Origin: Flavobacteriales bacterium UBA7690
Lineage (GTDB): Bacteria; Bacteroidota; Bacteroidia; Flavobacteriales_F; PHOS-HE28
Direction: 5' to 3'
Length of the DNA stretch: 26,744 bases
Assembly (NCBI GenBank): GCA_002482775.1
Contig: DLGQ01000025.1
Span: 1-26,744 of the forward strand
The notes below the pieces were generated by a model that had not been told where the DNA came from, ran no database searches, and saw only the letters and a list, made by a program, of their open reading frames with translations. How positions within the stretch are numbered: position 1 is the first letter of the stretch; each line of letters opens with the position of its first letter. The position numbers and the translations under genes were made by a program. This document shows, one piece after another, positions 1 through 9,918 of the stretch.

Positions 1-2501
1 TCGACCGCGTGACCTTCGAGACCGGCAGCGCCACGCTGGATGCCGTGAGTTCCGAAGAGCAACTGAACAACTTGGCCGAGGTACTGAAGGCTTACCCGCA
101 AGTGCGCCTGAAGATCGGTGGGTACACGGACAACACCGGCGATGCCGCTGCCAACAAGAAGCTTTCGGATGAACGTGCGAAGGCCGTTACCGCGGCACTC
201 GTTGCAAAAGGCATCGCAGCGGAGCGTTTGGAGGCTGAAGGTTATGGCTCCGATCACGCTGTTGCCCCCAACGACACGGAGGAAGGCCGCGCACAGAACC
301 GCCGCATGGCCCTGCGTGTGATCGAGAACGGAGTGGACAGCGCTACTTACGCTGCTGCCGACACGACCAAAGCCGACACGGCGAAAGCCTTCGAGGATAT
401 GACCGAGGCTGAGAAGGCCGAAATGCGGCGCAAGAACCCGCTCTTCGCCGTGTTCTCACCATCGCAACAGGCACAAGGCCCGCTGGTCGGAACCTCACGT
501 GTTGCGGATACTGCACAGGTGAACGCTTACCTGCGCTCGGCCACGATGAAGTCGTTGTTGCCCGCTGATGTGAAACTCGCTTGGTATTCCAAGCCAGAGA
601 CCTTCGAGACCACCAACGGTGAGAAGTCACAGTTCCTTTCGCTCTACGCGCTGAAAGTGCCACGTGGCGGAGAACCGCGCCTGGACGGTAGCTCCATCAT
701 CAATGCCTACCAGGATTATAGCGTGACCGGGGATGTGGAGGTTATCATGCAGATGAACCCCGAAGGCGCGCAGACCTGGCGCCTGATGACCGGTGAGAAC
801 GTGGGTAAGGCCGTGGCTATCGTTCTGGACGACCTGGTCTACAGTGCACCGATCGTACAGAGTGAGATCGCCGGTGGGCGCTCCAGCATCAGCCTGGGCA
901 ATGGCGACCTGAACAAACAGATCCAAGAGGCCGATGACTTGAGCAACATCCTCAAGGCCGGTGCCCTGCCTGCTCCAGCACGTATCATCGATGAGACGAT
1001 CGTGGGACCATCGCTCGGTGAAGAGAACATCTCCAGCGGTCTGCTGTCATTCGCTGTTGCATTGATCGGTGTGTTGCTGGTGATGTGGCTGTATTACAAC
1101 CGTGCTGGTTGGATCGCCGACATCGCCTTGCTGGCCAACGTGTTCTTCCTGATCGGTACCATGGCTTCCATGCAAGCCACGTTGACCTTGGCCGGTATCG
1201 CCGGTATCGTGCTCACCATCGGTATGGCGGTAGATGCCAACGTACTGATCAACGAGCGTGTGCGCGACGAACTGAAGCAAGGCCGCATGTTGAAGAGCGC
1301 CATTGAAACGGCCTACTCCAACTCCGGTGCGCTGTCCGCGATCATCGACTCCAACGTGACCACGTTCGTTACGGCGGTGATCCTGTACTTCTTCGGTTCC
1401 GGCCCGATCCGCGGGTTCGCTACCACCCTGGGCCTGGGTATCCTCACCTCGCTGTTCACGGCCATCTTCATCTCCCGGTTGGTGATGATGTGGCGCATGG
1501 AAAAGGGCAAGAGCATTACCTTCTCCCGCCCGTGGAACGTGAACTTGTTCGATGGCACTAACATCGACTTCATGGGCAAGCGCAAGATGTTCTACGCGAT
1601 CTCCTTCGTGTTGATCGGCATCGGCCTAGTCTCCATGTTCACCCGCGGCTTCAACTGGGGTGTTGATTTCACCGGCGGCCGCACCTTCGTGGTGGAGTAC
1701 GCCCAACCCGTGGATCCAGAACAAGTGCGCTCCACGTTGGAACCTGTGGTCACTGAAGATGGCCGGCAGTACACCATGAACGTGAAGACCTATGGCGGCG
1801 AGCGTCGCTTGAAGGTCACCACGAACTACCTGATCGACGAGCCGGGCGTTTCCATGGACTCCGTGGTACAAGCACGCATCGGTGCCGGGCTGGCGAAAGT
1901 GGGTGAATTCACCTTCGCCGACGATACCCGCAAGGTGGACCCCACGATCAGCGACGACATCAAGATCAAAGCCTTCACCTCGGTGGGCATCGCACTGCTC
2001 TTCATGTTCGTGTACATCGGTATCCGATTCAACAACTGGCAATACGGCGTGGGTGCCATCCTGTCCTTGATCCACGACGTGCTGGTCGTTCTTGGCCTGT
2101 ACTCCCTCCTCTGGGGCGTGGTGGGCTTCTCCATGGAGATCGACGAAGCCTTCATTGCTGTGATCCTCACCGTGGTGGGTTATTCCATCAACGATACCGT
2201 GGTCGTGTTCGACCGTATCCGCGAGTACACCCGAGAGCACAAGCGCGAACCGGTGGTCTCCCTCTTCAACAAGGCTATCAACAGCACGCTCAGCCGTACG
2301 TTGAACACCGGTGTCTGCACCATGCTGGTTCTGCTCATCATCTTCTTCTTTGGTGGTGTGGCCATCAAAGGCTTCGTGTTCGGCCTCTTCGTGGGAACGT
2401 TGGTGGGTACCTACTCGTCCATCTTCGTGGCTTCGGCTTCTGCGGTGGATCTGATCCTGCGCAAGAAGACCACCGTCGCTTTGAAAGAGGCTGTGGCCTG
2501 A
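1..2501 (+). CDS. secDF: Protein translocase SecDF (3' part), with an OmpA-like domain upstream of the SecD core
   Basis: SecDF uses the proton gradient to help the Sec channel pull exported proteins across the inner membrane. The gene enters the window already open, so its start and N-terminal half are missing. Numbering from the GTG at 9, residues 1-105 are an OmpA C-terminal-type domain (TFETGSATL, KIGGYTDNTGD, LSDERAKAV, NRRMALRV). An Ala/Thr/Asp-rich linker follows, then the post-P1 part of SecD from NPLFAVF (143) and six membrane helices from about 345. The SecD motif GMAVDANVLINE lies at 405-416. SecF begins near 525, with GVDFTGG at 551-557 and VGYSINDTVVVFDRIRE near 730. SecD and SecF in one chain is normal for Bacteroidota; the OmpA domain is not something I know from this family. 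The stop at 2499-2501 is followed by a hairpin terminator. Confidence 0.93.
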   Translation, partial: DRVTFETGSATLDAVSSEEQLNNLAEVLKAYPQVRLKIGGYTDNTGDAAANKKLSDERAKAVTAALVAKGIAAERLEAEGYGSDHAVAPNDTEEGRAQNRRMALRVIENGVDSATYAAADTTKADTAKAFEDMTEAEKAEMRRKNPLFAVFSPSQQAQGPLVGTSRVADTAQVNAYLRSATMKSLLPADVKLAWYSKPETFETTNGEKSQFLSLYALKVPRGGEPRLDGSSIINAYQDYSVTGDVEVIMQMNPEGAQTWRLMTGENVGKAVAIVLDDLVYSAPIVQSEIAGGRSSISLGNGDLNKQIQEADDLSNILKAGALPAPARIIDETIVGPSLGEENISSGLLSFAVALIGVLLVMWLYYNRAGWIADIALLANVFFLIGTMASMQATLTLAGIAGIVLTIGMAVDANVLINERVRDELKQGRMLKSAIETAYSNSGALSAIIDSNVTTFVTAVILYFFGSGPIRGFATTLGLGILTSLFTAIFISRLVMMWRMEKGKSITFSRPWNVNLFDGTNIDFMGKRKMFYAISFVLIGIGLVSMFTRGFNWGVDFTGGRTFVVEYAQPVDPEQVRSTLEPVVTEDGRQYTMNVKTYGGERRLKVTTNYLIDEPGVSMDSVVQARIGAGLAKVGEFTFADDTRKVDPTISDDIKIKAFTSVGIALLFMFVYIGIRFNNWQYGVGAILSLIHDVLVVLGLYSLLWGVVGFSMEIDEAFIAVILTVVGYSINDTVVVFDRIREYTREHKREPVVSLFNKAINSTLSRTLNTGVCTMLVLLIIFFFGGVAIKGFVFGLFVGTLVGTYSSIFVASASAVDLILRKKTTVALKEAVA

Positions 2502-2523
2502 GCATAGAGCTTCTTCGTCTTGG

Positions 2524-2558
2524 GAAGTCCCGCCTCGCTGGCGGGACTTCCTACTTTT
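2524..2558 (+). terminator. Rho-independent-type terminator after secDF
   Basis: A perfect 11-bp inverted repeat pairs 2524-2534 with 2540-2550 around the loop TCGCT. It is GC-rich and is followed by CTACTTTT. It lies 23 bases after the secDF stop codon and before the TatA-like gene. Confidence 0.85.
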
Positions 2559-2559
2559 G
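2552..2559 (+). promoter_or_regulatory. Possible -7 element of the TatA/B-like gene
   Basis: TACTTTTG fits the Bacteroidota -7 consensus TAnnTTTG and ends 8 bases before the ATG at 2568. It coincides with the T-tract of the upstream terminator. No TTG stands at the usual -33 distance because the terminator stem occupies that place, so this is a weak call. Confidence 0.35.
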
Positions 2560-2567
2560 GACCGCCC

Positions 2568-2897
2568 ATGCGACCATTCCTTCTCTTCGATATCAGCGGC
2601 GGCGAGCTCATGGTCATCATGCTGTTCGCACTGCTCTTCTTCGGGTCCAAGGGCATTCCGGACCTCGCACGCACCCTCGGCCGCACCATGCGCCAGGTGC
2701 GCGATGCCAGCAACGAGGTGCAGCGCGAGATCCAACGCGGAGCGAATGATGTGACCCGGGCCGTGCAGGACCAACGACGCACCTTCCAGCAAAGTCTGGA
2801 GATGGAACCGCCCAAGCAGCCCGCTATTCCGCCCCCGCCAACAGGCGAAGAGGAAGTGCCGAAGCCGCCGCCACCCACCGAGCCGCCAACGGCCTGA
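2568..2897 (+). CDS. TatA/TatB-family twin-arginine translocase subunit
   Basis: This 109-residue protein has the TatA/TatB shape: a short N-terminus, one hydrophobic helix at about residues 9-22, the FGSKGIPDLARTLGR hinge and start of the amphipathic helix, a charged helix to about 75, and a Pro/Glu-rich tail. Such proteins form the Tat pore for folded exported proteins at the inner membrane. I chose the ATG at 2568 because an upstream in-frame start at 2520 would run through the terminator hairpin and add non-homologous residues. From sequence alone I cannot separate TatA from TatB. No tatC lies in the window. The gene stands alone between two terminators. Confidence 0.85.
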   Translation: MRPFLLFDISGGELMVIMLFALLFFGSKGIPDLARTLGRTMRQVRDASNEVQREIQRGANDVTRAVQDQRRTFQQSLEMEPPKQPAIPPPPTGEEEVPKPPPPTEPPTA

Positions 2898-2917
2898 TCC
2901 CGATCCAGCAAGTCCTC

Positions 2918-2951
2918 GAGCAGCCCGCCGACCAGCGGGCTGCTCACTTTT
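2918..2951 (+). terminator. Rho-independent-type terminator after the TatA/B-like gene
   Basis: A perfect 11-bp stem pairs 2918-2928 with 2935-2945 around a 6-base loop. It is followed by ACTTTT. It lies 20 bases after the stop at 2897. Confidence 0.85.
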
Positions 2952-2980
2952 AGTGCCTAACCTTCGAGGATAGGGGGTAT

Positions 2981-2996
2981 GTGAACAGATGTTCAC
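2981..2996. promoter_or_regulatory. Palindrome upstream of glnN, candidate operator
   Basis: GTGAAC-AGAT-GTTCAC is a perfect 6+6 inverted repeat 62 bases before the glutamine synthetase start, in the only regulatory gap before that gene. Part of it (TGTGAAC) recurs at 5270-5276 just after glnN. A dimeric regulator site is possible but unproven. A weak -7-like element, TACCTTCG, lies at 3028-3035. Confidence 0.35.
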
Positions 2997-3057
2997 TATT
3001 TTCATGGACACCCCCCATTGTAAAACATACCTTCGCCGCCGAAACCACACTTTTCCA

Positions 3058-5250
<2,193 letters not shown>

Positions 5251-5298
5251 GGTATCAAGCCTGAAGTAAGTGTGAACGTTCCACGGTGATCGTTCCGC

Positions 5299-5326
5299 TT
5301 GTCATTTCGGGATCTGCTTATCTTCG
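5299..5326 (+). promoter_or_regulatory. Promoter of the PorE-like gene
   Basis: TTG at 5299-5301 and TATCTTCG at 5319-5326, 17 bases apart, match the Bacteroidota -33/-7 pattern (TTG, TAnnTTTG) with a GC-shifted -7. Transcription would begin near 5332, which makes the ATG at 5368 the start rather than a TTG inside the -33 box. Confidence 0.6.
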
Positions 5327-5367
5327 CCCGGAACCGGAAAACCCGTCTCTCACCCTACACGCACCTG

Positions 5368-7353
5368 ATGACCACAAGGAAACTCCTTGCCAGCCTTCTC
5401 GTTAGCCTCGTTTTCGTGAGCACCGCAGCCGCTCAAAGCAAGCTGGCGGAAGAAGCGGACGATGCCTTCAAGAAAGGCTTCTATTTCAACGCCATCGAAC
5501 TCTACAAGAAGGCGTACACCGTGGAGAAGAAGGCCAGCACCAAGGCTGAGCTCATCTTCAAGGTCGGTGAAGCCTACAAGGCCATCGGTGATCCGCAGCA
5601 AGCCGCCGTGTGGTACGAAAAGGCCAACAAAGCGCAGTACACGGACCCCATCACCTACCTGTACATCGGCGATATGCTGAAGCAGGACGGGAAGTATGCC
5701 GAAGCTATTGCGGCGTACAACCGGTTCAAGGAGAAGAAACCCGGTGATGCCCGCGCGGACGCCAGCATCGCGGAGTGCGAACAGGCCCAAGCGTGGAAGG
5801 ATTCGCCCACCCGCTACAGCGTGGATCCAGAGGTGCTCTTGAACACCCAGCAGTACGATTTCACCCCCGGTTTCGCGGATAAGAAGAACGAAACGGTGGT
5901 ATTCACCAGCACCCGCCCAGGTGCTACGGGCTCGGAAACGGACCAGATCATCGGCGAAAGCTTCAGCGATCTGTTCACCAGCAGTCGCGATCGCCTCGGC
6001 AAGTGGAGCGAGCCTACCAAATTGCCCATCTCCATCAACACGGAAGGCAACGAAGGAGCGCCGATCTTCAACAGCAAGCGCAGCATGATGTATTTCACCC
6101 GCTGCCCCATGGAGAAGAAGAAGGTGTACGGCTGCGACATCTGGGTGAGCAAGAAAGTGGGTAATAACTACGCCGAACCGGTGAAGCTGAACCTACGTCC
6201 GGAGAAGAACGATACCATCACCATCGGCCACCCGGCCCTGAGCAAGGATGATGATGTCCTGGTGTTCGCCAGCGATATGAAATGGCCCGGCCACAAGGGT
6301 GGAAAGGACCTCTACTCCGTTAAGTTGGACAAAGACGGAATGCCAACCGGAGCTCCGGTGAACTTGGGTGCCGATATCAATGGCCCGAAGGATGAGATGT
6401 TCCCCTTCATCCGCCAAGACGGTAGCCTCTACTTCTCTTCCAACGGCCGCGCCGGTATGGGTGGCATGGACATCTTCCACGCCGAGAAGTCCGGTGAGAC
6501 TTGGACCGCCGTGGACAACATGAAGTCGCCGATCAACAGTTCTTCCGACGATTTCGGCATCGCCTTCGAAGGAGAGGAGGAGCGTGGTTTCTTCACCAGC
6601 AACCGTGCCGGTGGAAAAGGTCAGGACGACATCTGGCGCTTCTACTTGCCGGACATGGTGTTCGCCTTGCAAGGCACCGTCTACGACAAGAAGACCAACC
6701 AACCGCTCCCCGGTGCCAAGGTCAGTGTTGTTGGTACCAACGGAAGCAACTTCAGCGCCATTACGGATGATGTGGGTGGCTTCAGCTTCGTGGAGAACGG
6801 GAAAGACCGTTACATCAAGGAGAATACCACCTACAGCATCCTCGCTGAAAAAGAGGGCTACTTGGTGGTGAAGGACCAGATCACCACAGTGGGACTGAAT
6901 GAAAGCACCACCTTCGTGAAGGAGTACTTCTTGCAACCTGCTGAAGTAGGTGGTGTGGTAGACCTTCCATCTGTGATCTACGACGTGGACAAATTCGAGC
7001 TACTGCCTGCCAGTATGGATTCCTTGGAGTTGGCATACCGCACTTTGGTGGACAACCCGACCATGGTTGTGGAACTGCGCTCACATACCGATTCACGACC
7101 AACACGCCGTTACAAGGGAGGCAACATGGAACTTTCCCAGCTCCGTGCGCAGAGCTGCGTTAACTTCCTCGTGACCAAAGGCATCGACCCTGCGCGCATG
7201 GTGCCCGTAGGCCGCGGTGCAGAAGAGACCAAGATCTCCGACGATCAGATCAAGAAGATGGCGACGAAGGAGGAGAAGGAGGCCGCTCACCAGGTCAATC
7301 GCCGCACGGACTTCAAAGTCCTGAACTACGATTACGTACCGAAAGCCAATTAG
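5368..7353 (+). CDS. PorE-like TPR-PD40-CRD-OmpA cell-envelope protein
   Basis: The 661-residue protein starts with a clear signal peptide (MTTRKLLASLLVSLVFVSTAAAQ). TPR-like helices follow at about 24-145. A PD40/WD40-like propeller spans about 165-430, with repeated YFSSNGRAGMGGMDIF and FFTSNRAGGKGQDDIW blades. A carboxypeptidase-regulatory-like beta domain is at about 433-510, and a C-terminal OmpA domain at about 540-655 carries ELRSHTDSR and ELSQLRAQS. This order matches PorE (PG1058 of Porphyromonas gingivalis), which ties type IX secretion to peptidoglycan. PorE is a lipoprotein, whereas the cleavage region here lacks a lipobox cysteine, so a soluble periplasmic form is more likely. 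Related paralogues with other roles are common in this phylum. Its own promoter precedes it and a hairpin follows. Confidence 0.8.
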   Translation: MTTRKLLASLLVSLVFVSTAAAQSKLAEEADDAFKKGFYFNAIELYKKAYTVEKKASTKAELIFKVGEAYKAIGDPQQAAVWYEKANKAQYTDPITYLYIGDMLKQDGKYAEAIAAYNRFKEKKPGDARADASIAECEQAQAWKDSPTRYSVDPEVLLNTQQYDFTPGFADKKNETVVFTSTRPGATGSETDQIIGESFSDLFTSSRDRLGKWSEPTKLPISINTEGNEGAPIFNSKRSMMYFTRCPMEKKKVYGCDIWVSKKVGNNYAEPVKLNLRPEKNDTITIGHPALSKDDDVLVFASDMKWPGHKGGKDLYSVKLDKDGMPTGAPVNLGADINGPKDEMFPFIRQDGSLYFSSNGRAGMGGMDIFHAEKSGETWTAVDNMKSPINSSSDDFGIAFEGEEERGFFTSNRAGGKGQDDIWRFYLPDMVFALQGTVYDKKTNQPLPGAKVSVVGTNGSNFSAITDDVGGFSFVENGKDRYIKENTTYSILAEKEGYLVVKDQITTVGLNESTTFVKEYFLQPAEVGGVVDLPSVIYDVDKFELLPASMDSLELAYRTLVDNPTMVVELRSHTDSRPTRRYKGGNMELSQLRAQSCVNFLVTKGIDPARMVPVGRGAEETKISDDQIKKMATKEEKEAAHQVNRRTDFKVLNYDYVPKAN

Positions 7354-7370
7354 CTAACACCCTGAATGAT

Positions 7371-7408
7371 AGAGCATCTCGCACCTGCGGGATGCTCTTC
7401 TTCATTTA
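7371..7408 (+). terminator. Hairpin terminator between the PorE-like gene and purM
   Basis: A 12-bp stem pairs 7371-7382 with 7387-7398, with one T-G pair and the loop ACCT. It is followed by the pyrimidine-rich TCTTCATTT. It sits 17 bases after the PorE-like stop and only 16 bases before the purM ATG, so it could also lie in a purM leader. Confidence 0.7.
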
Positions 7409-7414
7409 CACCCC

Positions 7415-8584
7415 ATGAGTCCTGACCGTTACGCGCAACGCGGAGTTTCTTCCGGAAAGGAAGATGTACACAAAGCCATCGCCAACATGGACAAGGGCCT
7501 TTTCCCCAAGGCCTTCTGCAAAGTGGTGGCCGATGACCTTACGGGCAGCCCTGATCACTGCATCGTGATGCATGCGGACGGTGCTGGTACCAAGAGCTCA
7601 TTGGCCTATGCATACTGGAAACAGACCGGAGACCTTAGTGTCTGGCACGGTATCGCTCAGGACGCCATCGTGATGAATCTGGACGACCTGCTCTGCGTGG
7701 GTGCCACGGACAACATCTTGCTCAGTAGCACCATCGGCCGCAACAAGCGGTTGATCCCCGGCGAAGTGATCAGCGCGTTGATCGAAGGCACGGAGGTCTT
7801 CTTGCAACGCATGCGCGATCTGGGCATCGGCATCAGCAGTACCGGAGGCGAAACAGCCGATGTAGGCGACCTGGTGCGCACCGTGATCGTGGATAGCACC
7901 GTGGTGTGCCGCATGCGCCGCGATCAGGTGATCGACAATGCCCGCATCCAAGCAGGAGATGTGATCGTGGCGCTGGAGAGCTACGGACAAGCCACTTACG
8001 AAGACGGCTACAACGCCGGCATGGGCAGCAACGGCCTCACCAGCGCCCGCCATGATATCTTCGCCAACGAACTGGCCACTGCCTTCCCCGAGACTTTCGA
8101 TCCTGGAACACCAAGCGATCTCGTGTACAGCGGCCAAGCCCGATTGACCGATCCACTTCCCGGCACACCGCTGGACTTCGGAAAGGCCGTGCTCTCACCT
8201 ACACGCACCTACGCACCGGTGGTGAACGAGGTCTTCAAAGCCATGCGTCCCGAAATCCACGGCATGGTGCATTGCAGCGGCGGCGCACAGACCAAGGTGC
8301 TGCACTTCGTGGAAGGCCTACGCATCATCAAGGATGATCTGCTTCCCATACCTCCGCTTTTCGATGCGATCCAGAAGATGTCGAACACGGATTGGAAGGA
8401 GATGTACAAGGTCTTCAACATGGGCCACCGGTTGGAATTCTATGTTCCTCAGGCACGCGCCCAAGAGGTCATAGCCATCTCGAAGTCTTTCGGCATCGAA
8501 GCCAAGATCATCGGCCGGGTGGAAACCGCACCGGTCAAAGAAGTCGTTCTCACCAGCCCGCACGGTACGTTCATTTACAACTAA
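7415..8584 (+). CDS. purM: Phosphoribosylformylglycinamidine cyclo-ligase (AIR synthase)
   Basis: PurM closes the imidazole ring in step 5 of purine synthesis, turning FGAM into AIR with ATP. The 389-residue protein has the PurM/AIRS fold markers: an N-terminal RYAQRGVSSGKEDVH, the nucleotide-binding DGAGTK at 55-60, the SSTGGETADVGD segment near 141-152 and MGSNGLTSARH in the middle. The N-terminus and length fit the Bacteroidota version of the enzyme better than the ~345-residue E. coli one, and other AIRS-fold proteins (ThiL, HypE, SelD) lack these blocks. No other pur genes are adjacent, but pyrF lies two genes downstream. I find no clear promoter between the hairpin and the start. Confidence 0.87.
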   Translation: MSPDRYAQRGVSSGKEDVHKAIANMDKGLFPKAFCKVVADDLTGSPDHCIVMHADGAGTKSSLAYAYWKQTGDLSVWHGIAQDAIVMNLDDLLCVGATDNILLSSTIGRNKRLIPGEVISALIEGTEVFLQRMRDLGIGISSTGGETADVGDLVRTVIVDSTVVCRMRRDQVIDNARIQAGDVIVALESYGQATYEDGYNAGMGSNGLTSARHDIFANELATAFPETFDPGTPSDLVYSGQARLTDPLPGTPLDFGKAVLSPTRTYAPVVNEVFKAMRPEIHGMVHCSGGAQTKVLHFVEGLRIIKDDLLPIPPLFDAIQKMSNTDWKEMYKVFNMGHRLEFYVPQARAQEVIAISKSFGIEAKIIGRVETAPVKEVVLTSPHGTFIYN

Positions 8585-8645
8585 AGCCGAGCGACCAAGC
8601 ATTCACCTGCGCTAGCTCCTGTTCCAAAATCTACACACCCGCACT

Positions 8646-8804
8646 ATCCAGTAGGCCCATCTTCGAGATGTGCGTCATCTGCGGACGTATTCCAGCACCG
8701 AAAAGGCATTCATCAGCGTGATCGGCGAGATCTGCGGACGCATTCCCACACCAACAAGGCATTCATCAGTGTAATCTGCGAAATCTGCGGACGCATTCCA
8801 CATC
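8646..8804. repeat. Three-unit 53-bp tandem repeat ending at the prfA start codon
   Basis: The block ATCTGCGGACG occurs at 8677, 8730 and 8783, exactly 53 bases apart. Units 8699-8751 and 8752-8804 are the same at 43 of 53 positions without gaps, and at 40 of 44 in the core from AAGGCATTCATCAG to GCATTCC. Unit 8646-8698 is diverged in its left half. The array fills most of the purM-prfA gap and stops at the prfA ATG. No coding sequence is evident on either strand, and I see no clear terminator or promoter in 8585-8645. Confidence 0.85.
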
Positions 8805-9887
8805 ATGTCAGACCTCCTTTCCAAGCTCTCCGCCCTCCACGACCGTCGAGAAGAGATCGGCAAACAGCTCGCCGACCCCAGCGTTATCGCCGATCAGAAG
8901 CGGTTCGTGGAGATGAACCGTAGTTACCGCGATCTGGAGCCGATCTCGCAAGCATTCCAGCGTTTCAAACGCCTCCACGACGACCTTGCCGGTGCCGAGG
9001 AGATCCTGCGCACCGAGAAGGATGCCGAGATGGTTGAAATGGCACGCACCGAGCGCGAGGAGAGCCGCACGGCCATCGAGGCGATGGAGGAGGAGGTGCG
9101 CCTGATGCTGGTGCCCAAAGACCCCAACGATGCCCGGAACTGTACCGTTGAAGTGCGGGCTGGAACAGGGGGTGATGAAGCCAGCATCTTCGCTGGGGAC
9201 CTCTACCGCATGTACACGCGCTACTGCGAAGGCCTCGGTTGGAAGATCGAAGTGGCCGATGTGAGCGAAGGCACCGTGGGGGGCTACAAGGAAGTGGTCT
9301 TCAACGTGATCGGGGAGGGAGCCTATGGGGTGATGAAATTCGAAGCTGGCGTACATCGCGTGCAGCGCGTACCATCAACCGAAGCCAGTGGCCGCATCCA
9401 TACAAGCGCCGCCACGGTGAACGTGTTGCCGGAAGCCGAAGAGACGGACGTGGAATTGAAGGAAAGCGACGTGAAGATGGAGACCGCACGCAGCGGTGGT
9501 GCCGGCGGCCAGAACGTGAACAAGGTGGAAACCAAGGTGCGTCTAACGCATATACCGACCGGCATGGTGGTGATGTGCCAGACAGAACGGAGCCAGCTCG
9601 GCAACCGCATGAAGGCTATGACCATGTTGCGCACGAAGCTGTATGAGGACAAGGTGCGCGAGCAGGAAGCCATCGTGGCCGCCCAACGGAAGAGCCAGGT
9701 GAGCAGCGGGGACCGAAGCGCCAAGATCCGTACGTACAACTACGCCCAGAGCCGTGTAACGGATCACCGCATCGAATTCAGTGTCCACAACCTGCCCCAG
9801 GTCATGAACGGTGATCTGCAGCAGATGATCGATGCCCTACAGCTGGCAGAACGTACCGAGAAACTGAAAGCGGAAGCGGGCCTCTGA
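8805..9887 (+). CDS. prfA: Peptide chain release factor 1
   Basis: RF1 recognises UAA and UAG stop codons and triggers release of the finished protein. The 360-residue length is standard. The domain-3 GGQ motif is at 234-236 in ARSGGAGGQNVNKVETK, and the codon-recognition PxT motif is PST at 190-192 inside HRVQRVPSTEASG, which marks RF1 rather than RF2 (SPF). The block SSGDRSAKIRTYNY near the C-terminus is also typical. The ATG at 8805 directly follows the tandem repeat, and there is no other good start nearby. Confidence 0.95.
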   Translation: MSDLLSKLSALHDRREEIGKQLADPSVIADQKRFVEMNRSYRDLEPISQAFQRFKRLHDDLAGAEEILRTEKDAEMVEMARTEREESRTAIEAMEEEVRLMLVPKDPNDARNCTVEVRAGTGGDEASIFAGDLYRMYTRYCEGLGWKIEVADVSEGTVGGYKEVVFNVIGEGAYGVMKFEAGVHRVQRVPSTEASGRIHTSAATVNVLPEAEETDVELKESDVKMETARSGGAGGQNVNKVETKVRLTHIPTGMVVMCQTERSQLGNRMKAMTMLRTKLYEDKVREQEAIVAAQRKSQVSSGDRSAKIRTYNYAQSRVTDHRIEFSVHNLPQVMNGDLQQMIDALQLAERTEKLKAEAGL

Positions 9888-9918
9888 TCTTCCGATCCGG
9901 CGACCGAACTTCGCGCCC

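Noticed and set aside
8646..8804. Possible CRISPR array
   Set aside because: The unit is 53 bases with the whole unit conserved and no unique spacers; only three units and no cas genes.
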